Notes under the pieces: generated by a model
Database searches by the model: none
Seen by the model: only the letters and a program-made list of their open reading frames with translations
Told to the model about the DNA's origin: nothing
NCBI GenBank assembly: GCA_025024175.1
Contig: QCXZ01000003.1
Coordinates: 61,026,023 to 61,090,022 of the forward strand
Direction of reading: 5' to 3'
DNA length: 64,000 nucleotides
From: Rhyzopertha dominica
Taxonomy: Eukaryota > Arthropoda > Insecta > Coleoptera > Bostrichidae
Shown here: positions 42,640-52,633 of the stretch, piece by piece
Layout: each line of letters starts with the position of its first letter
Position numbering within the stretch: position 1 is the first letter of the stretch
Position numbers and translations under genes: made by a program

Positions 42640-42884
42640 TCATGTGTTTAATTTATCGTCACGTAATATAATAGGTATTAAAGTTTTGTCCGGATACAAA
42701 TCGCTATGTTTTCTTATAATGTGCTTCTTTATATCTGACTTCATCTTTGCCTTGCGGGCGCAACTTGGCACAGGACATTCAAACAAGGCCTCCTTCCCAC
42801 ATATGTATTTCTGATGCTCCCGCAGTCCTCTAGAATTCCCGTAGGATTTGTTACATTTTAGGCAAGTAAAGGAATGGCTTGAAT
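42640..42884 (-). CDS. lola: lola alternative last exon 37, two zinc fingers
   Basis: 80 residues. Finger 1 is C7-C10-H23-C28 (CLKCNKSYGNSRGLREH), linker GKEALFE, and finger 2 is C36-C41-H54-H59 (CX4C; ARKAKMKSDIKKH). The 21-residue tail LYPDKTLIPIILRDDKLNT has a counterpart in pseudo-exon 2. The acceptor is TTTGTTCCAG. Confidence 0.93.
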
Positions 42885-43011
42885 CTGGAACAAAGTTCTG
42901 TTTGGTAAAAGCGAAATAAAACCGTTTATCTCCATAGACAATTCATTATGGCTATTATACAAGTAGAACATATTACTTTAATGTTTACTGACAACCGTTT
43001 TCAATATAATT

Positions 43012-43220
43012 ATATGACCAGGATTTAAACCCGGAACCTTTTGGTTACTACTCAAACGTGCTGCAAAAGCGCCAGATGGCGTTCAGTAGCGTACCGTTTC
43101 GTAAACTTTGATGTATATATGCCACTTTAACCCGGAATTCGAATAGGATCCTGATTGTGCAGTGGTTAGCGCGTTTATTAGTAATCAAAAGGTCCCGGGT
43201 TCAAATCCTGCTCAGAGCTG
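43012..43220. repeat. Inverted pair of tRNA-derived heads
   Basis: The minus-strand head (about 43012-43078) and the plus-strand head (about 43148-43218, box A TGTGCAGTGGTTAGC, box B GGTTCAAATCC) face away from a spacer. The spacer includes GATGGCGTTCAGTAGCGTA and ATATGCCACTTTAACC. The same spacer phrases flank the heads at 1.6-2.5 kb, so this is one repeat family with palindromic organisation. Confidence 0.62.
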
Positions 43221-43267
43221 GCAATCCTTTTTGATAAAACCAATTAAATCTTCTTATAATCATTATA

Positions 43268-44788
43268 CAGGGTGGGCCAAGTGAACGTATTTTTTCCATA
43301 ACTCCACAACTATTGAAAATGGGAAAAACTTTTTTATACAAAAGTGATCCAGTTTTATATGCTGCATATTGTAAAAATATTTTTGAAAACCGTTCACTTC
43401 CGCTTATAGCGGAAACGCATACCAACTTCCTTATTTTAAATAGAACACCCCGTAAAATTAAATTAAAAAATCGTCGTTTGCAGCGCTTCCCGCCATTGTA
43501 ATATCTTTTAATATGAGACAACTAGAAGACTGCGGTTTGCGCGCCGCGTAAGTTAAGAAAATGGTCTATCATTAGCGTCTTCAAGCAAGTTTATTACTTT
43601 TAAATTAAAAGTAATATATCAGTTACCATATGAAATACTTCAAACTGCGATAAATCAATTTTTTAAATGGAACATGCAACTTTTTTTACACCATCGGATG
43701 CAAAATTAAATTATATTTAATTTGATATAAGGTTGTCTATATCTATTAGTAAAAGTTATCCAACAATTTCCATATTTCTGATTTTTTAGATTAAAATCGC
43801 TTATATCAAGTACGCCTGACAAGACTTGGGAGGCGGCAAAATATCGGCGCAGACTCTGAAATGTGAGCTTCCACAACCTTAAAGTTAATTATTCCACAAA
43901 ACACTACAGAATATGTTGAAAGTACACACTCACGTTTCGTAGCTGTGGGGTGACATTGATCTGCTACCTTCATTACTATCGCCGTGCATATTGTAGCTTG
44001 GCAGCAGTTACAGTAAGGCGGCACAAAGAATTCAACAATTAACGCCGCCCTCGTTGCATGAATCGTTTATAGAAACCCTGTATTTGAATACACTGTGCCA
44101 AAACTCACCAAGCACCAGCGCTGACAATTTGCCGCCTCCCAGGTCTTGTCAAGGCGTACCTGATATAAGCGATTTTAATCTAAAAAATCAGAAAAACGCA
44201 AATTGTTGCAAAACTGTTAGTAATTGATAGTGGCAACCTGATATCAAATAAAGATAATTTAATTTTGCGTCCGATGGTGTAAAAAAGGTGCAGTTCCATT
44301 TAAAAAATATTGACTTATCGCAGTTTGAAATATTTCATATGGCAACTGATGTATTACTTTCAATTTAAAAGTAATAAACGTGCTTGAAGACGCGAATGAT
44401 AGGCCATTTTCTTAACTTACGCGGCGCGCAAACCGCAGTCTTCTAGGTGTCTCATATTGAAACATATTTAAAATGGCGGGGACGCAACAAACGACGATTT
44501 TTTGCTTGAGCGCTTAGTTTCTCGAAAACTGTACATTTTAGAGGTATGGAATGTTATAAAAATAACCTTAGAATTCAAAAAGGAATGCAAAAATGTAAAA
44601 ATATACGGGGTGTTATACTTAAAATAAGGAAGTTGGTATGCGTTTCCGGTATAACCGGAAGTGAACGGTTTTCAAAAATATTTTTACAATATGCAGCATA
44701 TAAAACTGGATCACTTTTTTATAAAAGTTTTTCACATTTTCAATAGTTGTGGAGTTATGGGAAAAATACGTTCTCTTGGCCCACCCTG
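43268..44788. mobile_element. TA-flanked foldback element, about 1.5 kb
   Basis: The ends CAGGGTGGGCCAAGTGAACG and the inverted GTTCTCTTGGCCCACCCTG abut TA. Arms of more than 500 bases match inverted, for example the GCGTTTCCG/TATAACCGGAAGTGAACGG region and the AGTCTTCTAG block. The central 43850-44086 is a separate sequence ending GAAACCCTG, also found at the left end of the 9.8-kb element. No transposase. Confidence 0.78.
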
Positions 44789-46157
44789 TATATCATAAAA
44801 TAACTTTGACATTATTCCATACATTGGGTTTGGCACCTACAATGTCAAAATATATTCAACAATCCATAACGCTTTTATAATGGTAAAATATGTAATTTTA
44901 GAACATCCCAACTAAAATTTGCATCTTCCAAAATGTCCCAACTAAAATTTGTAGCTTCTAAAATCTCCAATTTTGTCCATAAAAAATGCTGAAGCAGGTC
45001 TATTTGAACTTTTCTACAAAACAAATTTTGTATTGGTTTTTGGCTCAGAAGCCATCCCGTCAAAAATTTAAATAGCAAGACCTCGTTTTAAAACTGCTTT
45101 TATAGTCTACGCAACCATGTTTTTGTTTCTCATAACCATTTATTCATTCCGTATCATTCACTTCACCAAGCCTTTGTGAGAGCACTGCCTTAATTACTGT
45201 GAAATGAAACTAAAGTGCTTATGAAACCCGGTTTCGGGTTACAACTGTAAAAATTTCAAAGAACCTTAAGAAGGGTCCGTTCGTGACCCGTCCAACCCTT
45301 ACCTCCTCCTGCAAGAAAACAGAAATCTTTTGTGACCGTACCAGCCAACAGCTGGCAGCTAGCAAATTTGTCAGCATTCGATCTAAAGCTATGCATATCT
45401 CACGTAATAACTAAATAAACACCGTAAAATTTTTAAAACAGGTAGATGATGTAAAGTTGAACAGTTTTCTCATTAAATAAAAACTATTTTTTAATGGGTT
45501 CAGAAAGCCCTGCAGTTTAAACCATTGCATTTGCAATGAGCCAAAGATATAAACAAAAAATTTAAAAATAATGTCTGTACAATGAATTCCAAAGAGCTTG
45601 TTTTCAAATTTCAAACCAACGCTTCTTAACAATTGCGTACATTTAAAATGACTCGATCCCACTTACTACTTAATTTTATAACGCTTGATGCTTAAAAAAG
45701 GTTAAAATTTAGCTCTTTCAGCATTTTTACAAACTGGGACAAAATCAGATGTTTTAGGGGGAGCAAATTTTAGTTGGGACAACTTGTATGCGTGAAATTA
45801 CAAGCACTTTCAACGGAGCTGTTATAACAACATAATAGAAGCGATTCATTTTATCGATGAGGTTAAAACAATCACCATCTAACGTACTGTGGTTCTTAAA
45901 CTCAGCTACGGAAATATATAATGAACAGGAAGTCCTAAAAATAAAGTGCACCTATATTAAGGACGTATACTATAAAATAAAAAAAAAACACGCAGCCANA
46001 AAAATATTTATTGAAGTACTTTATTTGCTTATCTAAGNATAAAATCAATAAATATAAAAACGATTTATATAAACAAGATATATTTCAAATCCTAAAAATA
46101 TTAACCAAATAAGATTATATTGCTGGTATTTACAGATAAAATTAGTTAATAACATCA

Positions 46158-46351
46158 TTATATGTTTTCCGGAAAACAATTATGNACTTTTATAGTATGT
46201 TGCTTCAAATTACCCTTAACCTTCGTGCTGTAATTACATCCCGGAGCCATACAAAAGAACTGCGGTTCTTTTCCACATTCGTACTTCTGATGTGACCGCA
46301 AAGTTTTTTTATGCACATAAGAACGTCCGCATGCTACGCATAGAAAACGCC
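46158..46351 (-). CDS. lola: lola alternative last exon 38, two zinc fingers
   Basis: 63 residues. Finger 1 is C4-C7-H20-C25 (CVACGRSYVHKKTLRSH), linker GKEPQFF, and finger 2 is C33-C38-H51-H56 (CX4C; NYSTKVKGNLKQH). One ambiguous base gives codon GTN, which is valine whatever the base, so the frame is certain. The acceptor is AATTTTAG. Confidence 0.93.
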
Positions 46352-46483
46352 CTAAAATTAAATTAAAGTTACAACCACATAATAACAAACACATTTAATA
46401 CTAATAAAAAAGAATACCATTTAAAACAATCGCTTTATTATTCGATTCGTTTGTTGGAAATTTACAAAATCAGTCTTTTGTGA

Positions 46484-46665
46484 TTAACATGACAGTTGGA
46501 CGTTGTGTTTTAATAAAATATGCGAACGCAAGTAGTTCCTTCTGTATGCGGCGAAGTCGCAGAACGGACATTTACGTGCGGGACTCATCCCGCACTCCTG
46601 ATTAACATGTCGAGTTAGGTTACGTTTGTGTTTGTAAATTTTACTGCAGTTGGGACACTGGAAAC
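46484..46665 (-). CDS. lola: lola alternative last exon 39, two zinc fingers
   Basis: 59 residues. Finger 1 starts almost at the splice: C3-C6-H19-C24 (CPNCSKIYKHKRNLTRH). The linker is GMSPARK and finger 2 C32-C35-H48-H53 (DFAAYRRNYLRSH). AATAAA lies at 46434-46439. It is a close paralog of exon 40, now 3.8 kb away across transposon-filled DNA. Confidence 0.93.
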
Positions 46666-46839
46666 CTAAAATATTTATTGGTGAGAGCGGATTTAACAAC
46701 AAACGAGGTCGAAGCAGGTCATTCTAATAATACAGATACAGAGAGAATTGGTGTAAAGTTTACCTTCTAATCTAAGTATGACATATTCTAGCATCTCTCT
46801 TCGCTTTGACTGAGGTTTGAGCCTGTGATAGTATATATG

Positions 46840-47085
46840 TGATAGCAAGCACATCAGGGCGCAAAGCTGGAAGCACAGGTTCGATCCCTGGTCAGTCTAC
46901 CAATATTTTTTTTACAAATTCGTTGTCCGTCAAGGTCTTGTCGCAGTTACTAACTGGGGTTCAGAATAAAATTACATTAATTACACCGTTTTGGCCGAAA
47001 ATCGAACCAAGGATCTTGAATGTGTAGCTGAAATCACACTGGGACATAAATGAAGGTTCAAGATCGATCCCCAGTAAAACAAAAA
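46840..47085. repeat. tRNA-derived relics
   Basis: The first reads GTGATAGCAAGCACATCAGG and CACAGGTTCGATCCCTGG on the plus strand. The following pair has GAAAATCGAACCAAGGATC (minus) and CAAGATCGATCCCCAG (plus) about 60 bases apart, again a head-to-head arrangement. Confidence 0.45.
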
Positions 47086-48265
47086 CCTTTTCTATTAATG
47101 AAATTGCCTGGGATTCCAAGAAACACTTAAATAATTATGAATACTGGATATCACAAACTTTTATGAATAATACAAAGGTGTTCCTCGTACACACGGACTA
47201 GCAAGAACCAGGTAAGCACCCCAGATATATAAAAGAAATGTTTCTACAGAAATTTTTATTCATTAGCAAATTTTTTTAACACCAACTAGCTAATGAGATG
47301 ATACACTGCATAATAAATACAAATGGCAATTGTTGAATACAAAAAGCTCATCACACAAAAAGCACACTATACAAAGGATATACATTAGTCTTTCCTAAAA
47401 CTGTACGGTTTAACAAAAAATGAGATATGTCGATGAAAGTAGGTACTGACAAATTAAAATTATTGTGTTAGGTTTCAAACCAATATTAGTCTGCAGATGT
47501 TCTGAACATCTATACTAAACAGATCCTTCCATATTTTACAAATACAAAAAAAAAATAAATGAAGCAGCGCATATATTTTTGAAATAATTTGTACGAATAT
47601 TCTCTATACATTCTTGGACATTGTCACTATCACTTAAAATATCTGATTTGGTCCAACGCCCGACGTCACGAAACCAGGTCTGGCGTTATCAATTGCTTAG
47701 CCTTACTTCGTGACGTCAAATTACAGGGTTGGTTGTCACAGTTGGTTTGGTGAAGTAGGAAGCATCGCATAGACATTCTAACGAATGTACAAAGATTTTT
47801 CTAAATAAAACTGTACTAACGTTTATTAGCTCATTTAAAGGTTCGCTAGTGATAAATGGGATACATTTATTTTGATTATAGTCTGCGAAGTCGATATTAT
47901 CTTATAAACGCAGTCTGTTGATCCATAACATGCAATGGGCTACTTGCACATGTTTAACTTAATTTAACCGCCAACTCCAGATAATAATGTGCAAATATTT
48001 TGTTGCTTTTGTTCTCACTAATACTACATTATACTTTTATTTCGAAAACTTAAGTGAATCGACTAGAAATTCGTTGACCCAGGAAGAAATACACTATCAC
48101 CCCTCCCACTATAGCTCTGCCTATGACATAGCGTTGTGTCAGAGTACAACTAAAATAATGAGTATGCATGTTCACTCGACAGCTTTCTATTCATAAATTT
48201 CTACGTCATTCTATATATGAAAAGGACAGCCGGCGGTAGAAGCGATGCGTGTTATCGCCATTGGC

Positions 48266-49452
48266 GTAGTCGGAGCCTTCGACACTCCAACGAGCCTGGA
48301 AGTGTATCTCCTCCACTACCGCCGTGACGTCAAAATAGAAGTCGATATCCTTGTAGAGCGGGAGACGGGAAATTTGGGCCGATCGGAGTTGTTTCTTAAA
48401 ACCCTGGGAAAACCGCGACAGATACGAAAAAACTTAGTTAAACAAAAATGCGGAGGATAAAATTTGCTGTAAAAAGCTCGCAACGCCGCGTATCTGCATT
48501 TGTTTAGGTAGGGCATAGCGTTTAAAATGACGCGGCCTTTAGGCAAAAGCGGAGGAAAAGTTCTAATTTACTGACACCAAATGAAAGACTCCGACCAGAC
48601 AAGTGTCTGTTCCGCCCAAGCTGAAAATGCATATTCTAACAACACTGATAATTCCTACTTCCCTTTTACGTTTCAGCTTCGTAATCCTTTATATAAGGGT
48701 GGTTTATTATCTTATGATTTTATCACAAAAATTCTCTTACCCGAGAAATGTTTGCTCCGACCAAGATGAAAATGTATATTCCAACAGCGCTAATCATCCC
48801 GCATATCGCTCTAAAGTTTCAGCACCGCAACCCTTAATATAAGGGTATTTTTATCAAGAAATACTCTGATCGGAGAACTGTCTGATCCAACCAAGCTGAA
48901 TACCTACACATATCCGACAACGCTAATGATCCCATGCATTTTTCTAGGGAGTTCACACGAGAACCGTCTTCTCCAACCAGGCTGGAAATGCATACTTCAA
49001 CACTATTACATTACATACATTACTTACATTAAAGGTTGCACTGCTTAAACTTCAGAGGAATGTAGGGAAGCATTAGCGTTGTCGGAATATGCATCTTCAG
49101 CTTGGCAGAAGTAGACAGTTCTCCGGTCGAAATATTTTTGTGACAAAATCATACAAGTAATCTGCCCTTAATTTAAGAGTTGCGGTACTAAAACTTTAGA
49201 GAGACATGAGAAATGATTAACCTAAACAAAAGCAGGTAGATAAAGGGCGCCACGGACATTTTTTCAGCAAATTTTATTTTTCCCATTTTCGTTTAAGTAA
49301 GTTTTTTCGTATCTGTTGCGTTTTCGCACGGTTTTAAAAAACAACACTGAGCGGCCCCAATTTCCAGTTTACCGCTATACAACGATATCGGCCACTATTC
49401 TGACGTCACGCGATCAACTCGTTAGACTGTCGAAGGTTTCGGCGTAGATCAG
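48266..49452. repeat. Foldback element with internal 140-base tandem repeats
   Basis: Terminal arms of about 220 bases match inverted; for example ACCTTCGACA and ACAGATACGAAAAAACTTA appear at both ends in opposite orientation. Inside, a unit of roughly 140 bases (CCGACCAAGCTGAAAATGCA, then TATAAGGGT, then a TTTTATCACAAAAAT phrase) repeats about three times from 48605. It recurs inverted at about 49060-49225. Minus- and plus-strand frames in the arms look non-coding. Confidence 0.6.
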
Positions 49453-49489
49453 AACGTTAATGAAATAAATCATCTGCCCTGGTCAGTTC

Positions 49490-49545
49490 GCTCCCACCCT
49501 GCGACTAGTTTCGGCCTGTTGAGGCTCACCAGGCAGGGGTAGAGA
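49490..49545 (-). ncRNA. Hammerhead-like motif (sense to lola)
   Basis: On the minus strand it reads CTGGTGA (49532-49526) with A6 changed to G, stem II GCCT/AGGC with loop CAAC, one extra C, then GAAACTAGTC with an intact GTC. The core change argues against activity. Confidence 0.5.
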
Positions 49546-49894
49546 GCAAACTAACCATGGCAGACCGTCGCCTATAACTGCGGCGGGAGGACTGGTTCAA
49601 GTGAGAATAGGAAGGCAGATGCCCTCAGTACCATCTAAACGAAACTCTGCTTGCTAGGCGGTCTATAACTGTGATAGACACCGGCCTAGTGCAGGTTCTT
49701 AGCGATGGCTTCGGAGAGGCTCTCTGTAAAGCATTGATGAAATAAATCATCTGCCCCTGTCTATCAGTTATAGACCGCTAGCTCGCAGAGTTCCGTTCAG
49801 ATGGCACTGAGGGCATCTGCCCTCCAATACTCATTTGAATCAGTCCGCCCGCCACGGTTATAGGCGACGGTCTGCCATGGTCAGTTTGCTCTCT

Positions 49895-49940
49895 ACCCCA
49901 GCCTGATGAGCCCCAACAGGGCGAAACTAGGCGCAGCGTG
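49895..49940 (+). ncRNA. Hammerhead-like motif with complete core
   Basis: CTGATGA at 49903-49909, stem II GCCC/GGGC with loop CAACA, then GAAA at 49923-49926. Stem III and the cleavage triplet read ACTAGGC where the sister arm has ACTAGTC, so the conserved U before the cleavage base is lost. It is antisense to lola. Confidence 0.65.
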
Positions 49941-50492
49941 CGAGCGAACTGACCAGGGCAGATGATTTATTTCATCAATGTTTACGGGGAGCCTCTCCGA
50001 AGCCATCGCTAGGAACCTGCGCACTAGGCCCGTGTCACAGCTCGTAGAGTTCCATTTACATGGCACTGAGGGCATCTGCCCTCCTATTCTCACTCAGAAA
50101 GTTAATATTTTGAAATATTGTTGTTGTCATCGTTTTGGCGAGGATTAAGATGTAATGTAATTGTATTTTAGTTTGCATATTAGACAATAAGCGAATATTA
50201 CTGAGGAGAGAACGCACAAAAAATTAACCTGGGAATACGCCGCATTGCCCCTACACGTGTACGACGAGGTCATAAGACTTGGACGTGCAATGGGCGGAGT
50301 GTGTGTACTCGTTATTTTAGTCGTAGGTCCCATCGCTATATTTAATAGATGATTTAATACCAATTTTTTTCAATCCCTCCCTTCTCTCTTTTCGTGCAAG
50401 TAACCCACTCATCGTCACTACTACGGATATTTGATTCTAAAGTGTTCATCAATAAATATTTTCACAGTCCTATGCATATCCATAATAAATAC

Positions 50493-50674
50493 TTAGAGTC
50501 TCAAATCTACTCGATGCCTCGCTAGAACATGTTGCCGCAAATTATTTCTTCTGTACGCTGCGAAATGACAAAACGGACATTTTCTTGTTGGCAACTTTCC
50601 GCATTCGTGGTTGACATGGCGAGTCAAGTTGTGTTTGTGTTTATATATCTTGCAACAGAGCGGGCATTGGAAAC
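50493..50674 (-). CDS. lola: lola alternative last exon 40, two zinc fingers
   Basis: 59 residues, the same layout as exon 39: C3-C6-H19-C24, linker GKLPTRK, C32-C35-H48-H53. It shares CKIYKHKHNLTRHVN.EC and FAAYRRN.LR with that exon. The differences are conservative, and both frames are intact, suggesting both are kept by selection. Confidence 0.93.
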
Positions 50675-50909
50675 CTAAAACAATCAAAACTTTAGTTTAC
50701 TCAAATAATAGCCCGCTGGCAAATTATTTTTATGTATACTGCACACATTTTCATATAGGCAGGCTTGGCATGAAGCTCGTTACATATAGAAGATGCCTAC
50801 AAAATACGAAAACCTTGAGTGAACAGTTGCGTAATAAATGAGCTAGCCCTACAAATAAATTACTCACCTTATTTGCTGTGCAAGAGGAGTTTAAATAAAA
50901 CTACAATTA

Positions 50910-51118
50910 TTAAACGTTCAGTTTATGTCGGTGTCTTAAATGACTATTGAGGTTAGCTTTGTATTTACATCGATGTGGACATAAGTGACACTGATATAAA
51001 GGTATTTTCCTAGCGCATTCAAACTTCAAATGTCGGTTAAACGTCTCCTTACGCAGATATGACCTGTTGCATAAGGTACACAAGAAATGTCGGGTCCTGT
51101 CGCCAACCCACGAATCAT
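50910..51118 (-). CDS. lola: lola alternative last exon 41, two zinc fingers
   Basis: 68 residues. The leader DSWVGDRTRHF precedes finger 1 (C13-C16-H29-C34). The linker ARKIPLYQ is longer by one residue and lacks GKEP. Finger 2 is C43-C46-H59-H64 (PHRCKYKANLNSH). It is found only by reading from the acceptor TTTTGCAG. No AATAAA is obvious near the stop. Confidence 0.91.
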
Positions 51119-51231
51119 CTGCAAAATATACCCATTTAAAATATTCAGTCTGAACGGATGAAAATGTGTATTAAAAAAACACAATTCAATGCAAAACTTT
51201 TAATAGCAACTTTACAACAAATTTTACAAGA

Positions 51232-51428
51232 CTAAATCGAGCAGCTAAGTTTAGGATGGATTCTTCTAATGTGTGATCTCAAATGCACTTTCTGTCTACA
51301 TTTCTTTGGGCAGTAGGGGCAAGAAAACTGTGGTTCTATTCCGCACTCCAGAATTAAGTGTCTTTTCAGAGATGGTTTCGTTTTATACGACTTGTAGCAC
51401 ACCTGGCATGTGTAAAATTTCAGTCCCA
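51232..51428 (-). CDS. lola: lola alternative last exon 42, two zinc fingers
   Basis: 64 residues. Finger 1 is C7-C10-H23-C28 (CQVCYKSYKTKPSLKRH), linker GIEPQFS, and finger 2 is C36-C39-H52-H57 (PKKCRQKVHLRSH). ATTAAA at 51199-51204 may serve as the poly(A) signal. The acceptor is ATGTTTTAG. Confidence 0.93.
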
Positions 51429-51784
51429 CTAAAACATTAGTCAGTTAGCATTATTCAGCAGTTCTATCATCCATACCCTCATTCAAATATTCATAGATTG
51501 TAAAGTATGCAATAAGGTCCTAAGAGATGTAATTAATGTGGCGTAAAAAAAATAAGGCTTTTTGACCACGTCCGTCGGTTTTATAAATAGGGTTGACGTT
51601 TCGCCCACTCTCGAGACAGGACCTTTACAATCTCTTTCCCCCACTCTCTTTCCCTCTGCCTCTCTCCCTTTCTCTCTCTCTCTCTCACGTGGTTCCGGCG
51701 CTAAATTTATGCCCCTTACAAGAGCAAGCGAAACGTAGACCCTCTTTCTAAAATAAATGCCGTATAATCCTTGCCAATGTAATG

Positions 51785-51950
51785 TTTTTGCCTGGTTGGC
51801 ACGCACCTGCAAACGTCAGTTTGACAGCAGGCCCCCGCGGCACTTTGTGCAAGCGGGCAAAAATCACACTGAAGAGCTGTAACAACAGCGAAACAGACCT
51901 GTCTGTAATTGGTTGCGGTGCAGACAACATAGCCTGGACATGCATTTTAA
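51785..51950 (+). mobile_element. Hammerhead-bearing short retroelement, copy 3 (short form)
   Basis: It carries the CAGGCCCCCGCGGCACTTT segment seen in the hairpin loop of copy 2, then the ribozyme, and ends GCATTTTAA like copies 1 and 2. The long 5' hairpin and TATATAAGC box are missing. I could not identify a target-site duplication. Confidence 0.62.
51855..51930 (+). ncRNA. Type I hammerhead ribozyme, copy 3, with covarying stem III
   Basis: Core CTGAAGA (51869-51875; position 7 may be any base), stem II GCTGT/ACAGC with loop AACA, GAAA at 51890-51893. Stem III is ACAG/CTGT with loop AC, where copies 1 and 2 have ATAG/CTAT, a compensated pair change. Predicted cleavage follows C51903. 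Stem I begins with three pairs (ACA/TGT) and then a bulge, so it is weaker than in copies 1 and 2. Confidence 0.78.
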
Positions 51951-52018
51951 TATCTGCCAAGTTAATCAGAATATCCGGCATAAAATCATATCACAACAGC
52001 ATGACTGAAAATTTTATT

Positions 52019-52248
52019 CTAATGTTGCAAATTGTTTACAAGATTAATGTTCAGCACTTGGTACATTGAATGCTGACATTTCATGTGTGCCTTAAGGTTG
52101 TCCTTCCTCTTGGACACATGTGTGCAGCCGGGTATATGGCACTGAAATCCTGGTGCTTTCCCACACTCGTAGCGTTTGTGCCTATTCAACGAATGTATAT
52201 ACTTGTATCTCTTTTGGCACACTTCGCAAATGTACATACCGTGCTCAT
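52019..52248 (-). CDS. lola: lola alternative last exon 43, two zinc fingers
   Basis: 75 residues. The leader EHGMYI precedes finger 1 (C7-C10-H23-C28), linker GKAPGFQ, then finger 2 (C36-C41-H54-H59), a CX4C finger (CHIPGC). The tail is QVLNINLVNNLQH. AATAAA lies at 52013-52018, just past the stop. The acceptor is CTTTTCAG; the internal ATG at residue 4 is not the start. Confidence 0.93.
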
Positions 52249-52376
52249 CTGAAAAGAAGTGCTCTTAATAACAATCTTCAACAAACCATCTACAATTCTA
52301 TCTGGGAAGGGTACTAAATAACACTGTTATTCTAGGAAAAACGAAACTACATACATGTCGGTAAAACCTTTTATTT

Positions 52377-52633
52377 TCATACGTCTTTCAGAGAAGGCAA
52401 CATTTCCATGCCAGCATGCTTGTGCTTGATATGTAGGTTAGTATTGTAACGTCTGTGCGACACATATGAGCAATACGGACAAGCAACCGTGGGACTTTTT
52501 CCACACTCCCTTGATTTGTGCAACTTTAAATACCTGTTCATTTTGTACCTCTTGCCACAATCCAGGCACACAAAAGGGTTGGATTCCTTTATGGATCTTA
52601 ATAATGTTGCTTCGTGGGTTATATGGAAGGCCG
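52377..52633 (-). CDS. lola: lola alternative last exon 44, two zinc fingers
   Basis: 84 residues. A 21-residue leader (AFHITHEATLLRSIKESNP) precedes finger 1 (C22-C25-H38-C43), linker GKSPTVA, and finger 2 (C51-C54-H67-H72; SYVSHRRYNTNLH). AATAAA lies at 52370-52375. The acceptor GATTTTTCAG sets the start 62 bases 5' of the first internal ATG. Confidence 0.92.

Larger units (their letters stand above)
42885..46157. other. 3.3-kb intron with twin tRNA-like heads and a large foldback
   Basis: An inverted pair of tRNA-like heads lies at 43012-43220 and a foldback element at 43268-44788. From 44880 to 45790 a short phrase (CCCAACTAAAATTTG) occurs twice in direct and once in inverted orientation. 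There is no exon. AATAAA for exon 38 is at 46007-46012. Confidence 0.55.
49452..50098. repeat. Inverted repeat carrying two hammerhead motifs
   Basis: Arms share GTTAATGAAATAAATCATCT against its reverse complement near 49960-49980, and the CCATGGCAGACCGTCGCCTA block near 49556 against 49860-49882. Each arm has one hammerhead-type motif ending GAAACTAG. The arrangement resembles the termini of Penelope-like elements, but no coding part is seen. Confidence 0.6.
46666..50492. other. 3.8-kb intron made largely of inverted-repeat elements
   Basis: tRNA-like relics lie at about 46840-46902 (plus) and in the 46985-47085 inverted pair. A foldback with tandem repeats is at 48266-49452 and a hammerhead-bearing inverted repeat at 49452-50098. 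Bases 47100-48200 hold nothing I can name. Confidence 0.55.
51429..52018. other. Intron with CT-rich tract and third ribozyme element
   Basis: A pyrimidine-rich stretch (CTCTCTCT) lies at about 51630-51690. A minus-strand GGGCGAAACGTCAAC near 51600 resembles Penelope-type termini but lacks a core. The ribozyme element follows at 51785-51950. No exon. Confidence 0.5.

Noticed and set aside
48316..48546. Frames inside the arms of the 48.3-kb foldback as coding
   Set aside because: The same sequence occurs inverted in the other arm with stops and no conserved protein, so these are repeat DNA.
51585..51625. GGGCGAAACGTCAAC motif as another hammerhead
   Set aside because: The preceding bases (CTGTCTC) do not match the core and no stem II forms next to it. 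At most it is a relic terminus.
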